Assembly: GCF_900626285.1 (NCBI RefSeq)
Contig: NZ_LR131147.1
Location: 2,199,092 to 2,217,346, forward strand
DNA from: Intestinimonas massiliensis (ex Afouda et al. 2020)
GTDB lineage: Bacteria > Bacillota > Clostridia > Oscillospirales > Oscillospiraceae
Length of the DNA: 18,255 nucleotides
Reading direction: 5' to 3'
The notes under the pieces were generated by a model. The model worked only from the letters and a program-made list of their open reading frames with translations, did not search any database and was not told where the DNA came from. Made by a program: the position numbers and the translations under genes. Positions 13,401-18,255 of this stretch are shown piece by piece. Position 1 is the first letter of the stretch, and every line of letters starts with the position of its first letter.

Positions 13401-14468
13401 ATGAATCACGATATCAACGTCAAAAAGATGCGTCTGAACTGCTTCCGGCAGTCCAAGGTCCCCGGTGAGTTCATGCTCCAGATGCGCGTCCCCGGCGGCA
13501 TGGTGGACGCCAAGTACCTCAGCTATGTGGAGCACATCGCCAACACCTGGGGCGACGGCAATTTCCACTTCGGCACCCGCCAGACCTTCGACATCACCGG
13601 CATCAAGTACGAGAACATCCCCGCGGTGAACGAGTACCTGGAGCAGTACATCAAGGAAGTGGACGCCGAGCTGTGCGGCGTGGACATGGACACCGTGGCC
13701 CACGAGCCCCAGCCCTGGGACCCCAAGGCGGGCTATCCCACCATCGGCGCCCGGAACATCACCGCCTGCGTGGGCAACTACCACTGCATCTGCGGCAACT
13801 GCAATACCTTTGAGCTGGCCCGGAAGATCGAGCCCATCATCTTCCCCAGCCACTATCACATCAAGATCAACATCGCCGGCTGCCCCAACGACTGCAACAA
13901 GGCCCACCTGTGCGACTTCGGCATCATCGGCGTGGCCCGGATGACCTACCACCCCGAGCGGTGCATTGCCTGCGGCGCCTGTGTCCGGGCCTGCGAGCAC
14001 GGCGCCACCCGGGTGCTGTCCGCCAACACCGCCATCGGCAAGGTGGAGAAGGACCCCTGCTGCTGCGTGGGCTGCGGCGAGTGCGTGCGGGTGTGCCCCA
14101 CCTCCGCCTGGACCCGCCAGGAGACCAAGTTCTACCGGGTCATCCTGGGCGGCCGCACCGGCCGTCAGACCCCCCGCACCGGCAAGATGTTCCTGAACTG
14201 GGCCACCGAGGACGTGATCCTGGGCGTGCTGAAGAACTGGCAGAAGTTTTCCGCCTGGGTCATGGACTACAAGCCCGAGTACCTCCACGGCGGCCACCTG
14301 ATCGACCGGGCCGGCTACAAGAAGTTCAAGGAGATCATCCTGGACGGGGTGGAGCTCAACCCCGAGTGCCTAGTGGCCGAGGACATCTTCTGGCACGAGA
14401 CCGAGTACCGCTCCAACTTCAATGTGAAGCCCATGTCCATGCATCACACCGCTGGCCCCCAGGAGTAA
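13401..14468 (+). CDS. asrC: Anaerobic sulfite reductase subunit C (sirohaem catalytic subunit)
   Basis: This 355-residue catalytic subunit reduces sulfite to sulfide with six electrons. The sirohaem/4Fe-4S signature is complete: C123-x5-C129 and C161-x3-C165 (GCPNDC). Two additional ferredoxin clusters are inserted: C188-x2-C191-x2-C194-x3-C198 and C222-x2-C225-x2-C228-x3-C232. The N-terminal ferredoxin-like half carries FHFGTRQTFDITGI, typical of nitrite/sulfite reductases. The start is ATG at 13401 with GAGAGGAG 10 bases upstream. Length and domain order match AsrC rather than the assimilatory CysI or the dissimilatory DsrAB. It is the last gene of the operon and is closed by a strong terminator. 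Confidence 0.96.
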   Translation: MNHDINVKKMRLNCFRQSKVPGEFMLQMRVPGGMVDAKYLSYVEHIANTWGDGNFHFGTRQTFDITGIKYENIPAVNEYLEQYIKEVDAELCGVDMDTVAHEPQPWDPKAGYPTIGARNITACVGNYHCICGNCNTFELARKIEPIIFPSHYHIKINIAGCPNDCNKAHLCDFGIIGVARMTYHPERCIACGACVRACEHGATRVLSANTAIGKVEKDPCCCVGCGECVRVCPTSAWTRQETKFYRVILGGRTGRQTPRTGKMFLNWATEDVILGVLKNWQKFSAWVMDYKPEYLHGGHLIDRAGYKKFKEIILDGVELNPECLVAEDIFWHETEYRSNFNVKPMSMHHTAGPQE

Positions 14469-14491
14469 GCGGATTTTCCCATAAAACACCA

Positions 14492-14532
14492 CCGGCCGGC
14501 CGTTCCAAAAGGAACGGCCGGCCGGCGTTTTT
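14492..14532. terminator. Terminator between convergent asrC and degV
   Basis: A perfect 15-bp stem (14492-14506 with 14511-14525) with an AAAA loop is followed by CG and five T on the plus strand. On the minus strand the stem is followed by TGGTGTTTTA, so it may act for both genes. Confidence 0.92.
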
Positions 14533-14539
14533 CTCTGAT

Positions 14540-15409
14540 TCAGATTTTCAAAGCCTTGGTGATGGTCACCGCCAGGGCGCCGGGGCCGATGTGGCAGGCC
14601 ACCGACAGGGACAGGGGGTCCATGTGGATGGGATAGCCGGGGAATTCGTGCTCCAGCTCCTCCAGCCACTCCCGGGCGTCCTCCCGCTTGCCGGTAAAGG
14701 CGGCGGCGATGTGGAGCTTCTCCGGGCCGGACAGGCCGGCAAACTGGGTGTCCATGGTCTTGTGGATGGCGTCCAGCATGGTCTTTTTGGCCGCCTTCCA
14801 GCCACGGGCCTTGGCGAAGGAGTCCAGCTTCTCTCCCTGAATGCGCAGCACCGGCTTCAGGCCCAGCACCGTGCCGATGGCCGCCGCCGCCGGGGTGCAC
14901 CGGCCGCCCTTTTTCAGATACTTCAGGGTATCCACCGTGATGTAGATATCCGATTCAAACTTGGTCTGCTCCAGCAGCGCCTTGATCTCGGCCGCGCCCA
15001 TGCCGGCTTCCGCCAGAGCCTTGGCGTCCAGCACGGACTGCCGCTGCGTCACGGAAATGCGCTGATTGTTCACCACAAAGACCTTGCCCTCGTAGTCCTG
15101 GGACAGCATCTCGGCAGTCTCCCAGGAGGAGCTCAGGCCGCTGGACATGGGGATGTACACGATCTGGTCGTAGTCCTTCAGAATCTTATCCCACAGCTCG
15201 ATCACGTCGCCGGGGGCGGGCTGGGTGGTCTTTACGTCGGCGTCCTCCGCCAGGCGCTGATAGAACTGCTCCTGGCTCAGGGTGATATCCTCCAGAAACA
15301 GCTCGTCGTTGATATAAAACGGCATGGGCAGCACAAAAATCCCCAGCTCCTTGCCCTGGGCCTGGGTAATGCCGCTGTTGCTATCGGTAGCGATGGCAAT
15401 TCTGCTCAT
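14540..15409 (-). CDS. DegV-family fatty-acid-binding protein (FakB type)
   Basis: This 289-residue protein of the DegV family begins RIAIATDSNSGI. It has the ligand-contact motif KTTQPAP at 60-66, the PMSSGLSSSWETA loop at 88-100, and the later hallmark TLKYLKKGGRC. In Firmicutes, DegV proteins act as FakB: they bind a fatty acid so that the kinase FakA can phosphorylate it, feeding exogenous acyl chains into phospholipids. The acyl preference cannot be read from sequence and no FakA gene is in the window. Its ATG overlaps the stop codon of the upstream MarR gene (ATGA), so the two are translationally coupled. That pairing strengthens the fatty-acid interpretation, because the MarR looks FabT-like. 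Confidence 0.9.
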   Translation of the reverse strand: MSRIAIATDSNSGITQAQGKELGIFVLPMPFYINDELFLEDITLSQEQFYQRLAEDADVKTTQPAPGDVIELWDKILKDYDQIVYIPMSSGLSSSWETAEMLSQDYEGKVFVVNNQRISVTQRQSVLDAKALAEAGMGAAEIKALLEQTKFESDIYITVDTLKYLKKGGRCTPAAAAIGTVLGLKPVLRIQGEKLDSFAKARGWKAAKKTMLDAIHKTMDTQFAGLSGPEKLHIAAAFTGKREDAREWLEELEHEFPGYPIHMDPLSLSVACHIGPGALAVTITKALKI

Positions 15410-15879
15410 ATGTATCCCTCCATCTTTGTTTTTTCCTCAACACTCCGGTACAAAACCTGGGACAGCTTATCCACCGCCCGGGCAAATGCCGCCGCCTCGT
15501 CCTCGGTGAGACAGGCTACGGCGCTTTCGGCTACTTTCTTGCGGAAGGCGGCATATCCCTCGCTGGCCTTCCGGCCCAGCTCGGTGGGGGTCAACCGCAC
15601 CACCCGCCGGTCACGCTCGTCCCGGCGGCGGGTCAGATACCCCTTTTTCTCCAGTACCTTGGCCGCCGAGGTCAGGGTACCGGCAGTGACCTGCCGGGCT
15701 GCGGCGATAGCGGTGGAGCGGTTGTCCAGGCCGTCGTCCACCGCCTGACAGACGGTCTCCAGCAGCTTGGCCTCCTGGGGCGACAGGTCCGCCCCGGAAA
15801 AAAACGCCGCCTCCGCATGCTGGAAGCGGTCGAACAAATCCGTTAAAAACCGGTTGAGCGTTTCTCTGCCCTGCTCCAC
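15406..15879 (-). CDS. MarR-family regulator, FabT-like
   Basis: This 157-residue MarR protein has a winged helix-turn-helix at about 50-100. The recognition segment ARQVTAGTLTSAAKVLEKKGYL and the wing RRDERDRRVVRLTPTELG strongly recall FabT, the MarR-type repressor of fatty-acid synthesis in Firmicutes, whose helix reads similarly around VGTLTTAINNL. The start is GTG at 15879 with AAGGAGGG 6 bases upstream. It is coupled to the DegV/FakB gene by ATGA and preceded by a strong promoter with a FabT-type TTTGA-N3-TCAAA dyad. Autoregulated control of fatty-acid use is the likely role; the FabT assignment is an inference from similarity recalled by eye, so I give no gene symbol. Confidence 0.88.
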   Translation of the reverse strand: MEQGRETLNRFLTDLFDRFQHAEAAFFSGADLSPQEAKLLETVCQAVDDGLDNRSTAIAAARQVTAGTLTSAAKVLEKKGYLTRRRDERDRRVVRLTPTELGRKASEGYAAFRKKVAESAVACLTEDEAAAFARAVDKLSQVLYRSVEEKTKMEGYI

Positions 15880-15905
15880 GGCGCTCCCTCCTTATGCTGT
15901 TAAGC

Positions 15906-15933
15906 ATTATACTATGCCCGCCCGAAATGTCAA
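15906..15933 (-). promoter_or_regulatory. Sigma-A promoter of the marR-degV operon
   Basis: Minus strand: perfect TTGACA (15933-15928), a 16-bp spacer and perfect TATAAT (15911-15906). The leader to the GTG is only about 20 bases. TGCT-GTTA-AGCA (15896-15907, plus strand) overlaps the -10 and start region as a second small dyad. Confidence 0.85.
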
Positions 15934-15935
15934 GG

Positions 15936-15954
15936 TATTTTGAATATCAAACTA
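15936..15954. promoter_or_regulatory. FabT-like operator dyad upstream of marR-degV
   Basis: The 19-base sequence is an imperfect palindrome with core TTTGA-ATA-TCAAA (15939-15951) and matching TA ends. On the minus strand it reads TAGTTTGATATTCAAAATA, close to the FabT site form AGTTTGAT...ATCAAA. It abuts the -35 element. The ten-base half TATCAAACTA recurs at 16019-16028, just before the spoIIP start. Confidence 0.6.
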
Positions 15955-15985
15955 TTTCCGCTCTGTGAAAATAGGGAGGACAGGC

Positions 15986-16014
15986 TCATATCCTCTCCCG
16001 GCGGCGCATAGATA
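15986..16014 (+). promoter_or_regulatory. Sigma-E-like promoter for spoIIP
   Basis: TCATATC (15986-15992), a 14-bp spacer and CATAGATA (16007-16014) resemble the sigma-E pattern (-35 with ATAT, -10 CATA-CA-T). They sit 30 bases upstream of the spoIIP ATG. In Bacillus subtilis spoIIP is transcribed by sigma-E, which supports the call. Confidence 0.55.
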
Positions 16015-16044
16015 TAACTATCAAACTACAAAGGATGATGCGAC

Positions 16045-17202
16045 ATGAAGGGAAAGATCCTGTGGGGGCGGCTGCTGCGCCGGGCGGCAGCCCTGTTCCT
16101 GGCCACGCTGGCGGTGTGGGTGCTCCCCCTGTGCACTGGGGCGGGGGCGGCCAGCGCCCTGCGGGAGCTGGGGGAGGACCCGGGCTTTGTGGCGGCAGCC
16201 CTGGAGGCGGAGCTGGGTCTGGACCCGGGGGAGGGGCCCCTGGCGGCGCTGGACGGCTGGGGACGGCTGGCGGTGGGGCAGTCCCCTCTGCTGCTGGCCA
16301 ATCCGTCGGAAGGGGAGGAGGCGGAGGAAGCGGAGGCGCTGGATCTCCCCGCCGGTCAGCCCGCCCGGGATCTGGATGACATCACCCCGCCGCCGGTCAC
16401 CACCGCCGCGCCGTCGGACATCGTGGCCCGCACCCTGGTGCCCACCAGTCCGGAGGGCTATGACGTGGCGGGGGGGCTGTACCTCTACAACCGCACCGAT
16501 CTGGACGTGGATCTGGCGGCGGCGGCCTCGGCGGCGGTGCCCATCACCCTGCCTGAGGAGGGACCCCAGATCCTCATTGTCCACACCCACGGCACCGAAG
16601 CCTACACCCCCGACGGCACCGACGTGTATACCCCTTCGGACAACAACACCCGCACCCTGGACACCAACTACAACATGGTGCGGGTGGGGGACGAGATGGA
16701 GCAGGTCTTTACCGAAATGGGCCTGGGGGTGATCCACGACGAGACCCTGTACGACTATCCCCAGTACAACGGGGCCTACGACCGGTCGGCGGCGGCGGTG
16801 GAGGCCTATCTGGAGCAGTATCCCACCATCCGCATCGTGCTGGACGTCCACCGGGACGCCCTCATCGGGGAGGACGGCACGGTGTACAAGGCGGTGACCA
16901 CCGTGGACGGCACCTCCACCGCCCAGGTGATGCTGGTGCTGGGCTCCAGCGAGGGGGGAGAGCACCCCAACTGGATGGAGAACCTCACCCTGGCCTGCAA
17001 GATCCAGAACGGCATGAACACCCTGTACCCCACCCTGGCCCGGCCCATGACCCTCCGGTCCTCCCGGTACAACCAGCAGCTGTGCTCCGGCTCCCTGCTG
17101 GTGGAGGTGGGCACCCACGGCAATACCCTCCAGGAGGCCCTGGCCGGTGCCCGGCTCTTTGCCCGGGCGGCGGGGCAGGTGCTGCTGGGTCTGGAGGCGT
17201 AG
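16045..17202 (+). CDS. spoIIP: Stage II sporulation protein P (peptidoglycan hydrolase)
   Basis: This 385-residue protein is close to the 401 residues of the Bacillus protein. Basic residues plus one hydrophobic helix (about 11-36) anchor it in the membrane. A variable acidic and proline-rich linker (about 100-130) follows, then the SpoIIP hydrolase domain (about 170-383). The family motifs are present: VHTHGTEAYTP with His180, His182 and Glu185; NYNMVRVGDEM; IVLDVHRDA with His269; and LLVEVGTHGNT with Glu354. In the known pathway SpoIIP works with SpoIID and SpoIIM to thin septal wall and drive engulfment; neither partner is in the window. The start is ATG at 16045 after AAAGGA. A sigma-E-like promoter lies just upstream. 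It is transcribed alone and is followed at once by an insertion sequence. Confidence 0.95.
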   Translation: MKGKILWGRLLRRAAALFLATLAVWVLPLCTGAGAASALRELGEDPGFVAAALEAELGLDPGEGPLAALDGWGRLAVGQSPLLLANPSEGEEAEEAEALDLPAGQPARDLDDITPPPVTTAAPSDIVARTLVPTSPEGYDVAGGLYLYNRTDLDVDLAAAASAAVPITLPEEGPQILIVHTHGTEAYTPDGTDVYTPSDNNTRTLDTNYNMVRVGDEMEQVFTEMGLGVIHDETLYDYPQYNGAYDRSAAAVEAYLEQYPTIRIVLDVHRDALIGEDGTVYKAVTTVDGTSTAQVMLVLGSSEGGEHPNWMENLTLACKIQNGMNTLYPTLARPMTLRSSRYNQQLCSGSLLVEVGTHGNTLQEALAGARLFARAAGQVLLGLEA

Positions 17203-17220
17203 ACGCGGAAAGCCCCCGGC

Positions 17221-17236
17221 GCAGTTCTTGAACTGC
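17221..17236 (+). terminator. Weak hairpin after spoIIP, possibly a terminator cut by the IS
   Basis: GCAGTTC-TT-GAACTGC can fold as a small stem 18 bases past the spoIIP stop. No T-run follows; instead the insertion-sequence end begins within about 10 bases, so the natural terminator tail may have been displaced. Confidence 0.35.
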
Positions 17237-17288
17237 CCCAGATTGTGCGGACAGTACAAAAAAGAGCCCTGGTAGGAAATATGAAGTT

Positions 17289-18164
17289 TTAGGAGGAGAG
17301 GCGTCGCGCAAGCGGCGCCTCTCCAGTTTTCAACTGGATGCGCTCATGGTTGTAAAAATGGATGTAACGGTCAATCATCTCGTTAGCCTCAGAGAAAGAG
17401 GCAGGTTTGTGTCGGTAAATACATTCTGTTTTGAGGATAGAGAAAAAATTCTCTGCCATGGCATTGTCATAAGGGTTTCCGTATCTTGACATAGACGGCG
17501 TAATGCCGTATGTTTGAGTCAGCTCAAAATATGCTTGTGAGGCGTACTGAGCACCCTGGTCGCTGTGGAGTTGCAGCTCTGCAGCGACCCTCTTTTTCTC
17601 TCGCTTCATGGCCAGACGAATCGTGTCCAAAACCAGATTCACAGTTTGTTCTGTCCCGGTTTTGTAAGCTACAATGCTATTGTCATAGAGGTCCCGGATC
17701 ATGGACAGGTACAGTACGCCCTGGTTGGTGTGGATATAGGAGATATCCGTTACCCATTTGCTGTTGGGCTTGTCCGCATAAAACTGCCGGTTGAGCAGAT
17801 TTTTGTACCTGTGAACCTGCTGCCCCATTTGCTGCCATTTCCTGCGGCGGCGGATTTCAGACAGCAGATCGTACTTTTTCATAATTCGCAGCACAGTTTT
17901 GGGATTACAGAAAATATTCTGACTTTTCAGCCATATCCACATCCGCCGGTACCCGTAGGTACGCAAGGTGCGTTCCCGCTGCCGTGCAAGCATTTCCGCA
18001 AGAGTGGCATCCTTTTCTGGTCTGCCCAGGCGATGGACAAAGGCGTAGTAGCCGCTTCTGGATACTCCAAAAAATTTACACATGACTGCCACTGGATGCT
18101 CGGTTCTGTGACGATATATGACATGGTATTTTACCCTTGCCCTCACTTCCTTCCTGTGAAGCAC
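17289..18164 (-). CDS. IS3-family transposase OrfB (DDE integrase)
   Basis: This 291-residue open frame carries an HTH_21 segment (about 24-80, KFFGVSRSGYYAFVHR and TYGYRRMWIWL) and an rve integrase core (about 130-280). The catalytic triad is intact: Asp140 (WVTDISYI), Asp202 (LHSDQGAQY) and Glu238 (NAMAENFFSILKTE), with 35 residues between the last two, as in the DD35E class. Thus it is likely active. The frame opens with GTG at 18164. In IS3 elements, however, OrfB is usually made by -1 frameshifting from OrfA, and its frame is indeed -1 relative to the overlapping orfA. The last codons contain a 13-bp hairpin (17295-17324). Confidence 0.92.
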   Translation of the reverse strand: MLHRKEVRARVKYHVIYRHRTEHPVAVMCKFFGVSRSGYYAFVHRLGRPEKDATLAEMLARQRERTLRTYGYRRMWIWLKSQNIFCNPKTVLRIMKKYDLLSEIRRRRKWQQMGQQVHRYKNLLNRQFYADKPNSKWVTDISYIHTNQGVLYLSMIRDLYDNSIVAYKTGTEQTVNLVLDTIRLAMKREKKRVAAELQLHSDQGAQYASQAYFELTQTYGITPSMSRYGNPYDNAMAENFFSILKTECIYRHKPASFSEANEMIDRYIHFYNHERIQLKTGEAPLARRLSS

Positions 18165-18255
18165 AGAAAATCCCGCAGCAGCTTATTCTCCATACGAAGC
18201 CGCTGGATTTCATAGGCCTGCTCTGACACAATGTCTCTTGGTGCGGCGCCTTTCC
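18143..18255 (-). CDS. IS3-family OrfA, C-terminal end (cut by window edge)
   Basis: The minus-strand frame reads ...VSEQAYEIQRLRMENKLLRDFLCFTGRK and stops at TGA 18145-18143. It shows the heptad-rich tail (EIQRLRMENKLL) that forms the OrfA coiled coil in this family. It overlaps the orfB frame by about 22 bases. The N-terminal helix-turn-helix lies outside the window. A TTTTC run in the overlap is the only visible candidate slip site. Confidence 0.8.
   Translation of the reverse strand, partial: KGAAPRDIVSEQAYEIQRLRMENKLLRDFLCFTGRK

Larger units (their letters stand above)
17244..18255 (-). mobile_element. IS3-family insertion sequence (partial, runs off the window)
   Basis: The element comprises a complete orfB transposase and the 3' end of orfA on the minus strand. 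The inner end is proposed near 17244-17246, where TGTGCGGACAGTACA has the terminal TG dinucleotide typical of IS3 ends and lies about 45 bases beyond the orfB stop. The exact border needs the other inverted repeat, which is outside the window. Base composition is visibly more AT-rich than the neighbouring chromosomal genes, suggesting recent acquisition. Confidence 0.8.

Noticed and set aside
11517..14297. 926-codon minus-strand frame, the longest open frame in the window
   Set aside because: It runs opposite to asrA, asrB and asrC, all with intact cofactor motifs; composition is that of a GC-driven antisense frame.
16035..16379. Gly-rich plus-strand frame overlapping the start of spoIIP
   Set aside because: Out-of-frame shadow; the spoIIP frame has the membrane anchor and hydrolase motifs.
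17510..18215. Plus-strand frames across the insertion sequence
   Set aside because: Antisense to a complete IS3 OrfB with an intact DDE triad.
1..18255. CRISPR array, tRNA or rRNA genes
   Set aside because: I saw no regularly spaced repeats, no tRNA-like cloverleaf with a CCA-proximal arm and no rRNA-like conserved blocks.

Overview
The window looks like a high-GC, spore-forming, anaerobic member of the Clostridia, most likely a gut Oscillospiraceae relative. This is an inference. It rests on G/C-ending codon use, spoIIID and spoIIP, an asrABC anaerobic sulfite reductase operon, strong GGAGG ribosome binding sites and LexA boxes of the Firmicutes GAAC-N4-GTTC type. High GC also creates very long antisense ORFs, which I ignored.

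Layout. Bases 1-139 are probably not genomic: 82-139 reads as an error-laden Illumina P5 / 10-nt index / Nextera read-1 adapter, so real DNA starts near 140. It starts inside a LysR-type regulator on the minus strand (cut off). Divergent from this is a multidrug module: a MarR repressor translationally coupled to one half of a heterodimeric ABC exporter, then the second half (785-4879), closed by a strong terminator. Next come a Crp/Fnr-family regulator (4990-5664) and a three-gene set: a ModA-like lipoprotein, a ModB-like permease and a DUF4213/DUF364 protein (5708-8065). No ATPase gene accompanies the permease. A MATE efflux gene follows (8125-9483).

The 9484-10060 segment holds a textbook sigma-A promoter with two LexA boxes. 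It drives a small, unrecognised, C-terminally membrane-anchored protein: an SOS-controlled orphan and the best candidate for undescribed biology here. It converges on spoIIID (minus). A second LysR gene (10474-11355) precedes asrA-asrB-asrC (11538-14468), which reduces sulfite to sulfide. On the minus strand, a FabT-like MarR regulator and a DegV/FakB-type fatty-acid-binding protein form a two-gene operon (15879-14540). Its promoter carries a FabT-like operator. Divergent from it is spoIIP (16045-17202), with a sigma-E-like promoter. The window ends in a lower-GC IS3-family insertion sequence (about 17244 to past 18255).

How the genes work together. Four self-contained modules carry their own regulators: drug export (MarR), oxyanion uptake (Crp/Fnr), sulfite reduction (LysR, by proximity) and fatty-acid handling (FabT-like MarR). 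The two sporulation genes are not adjacent to each other, but both belong to the mother-cell sigma-E programme in the model organism Bacillus subtilis.
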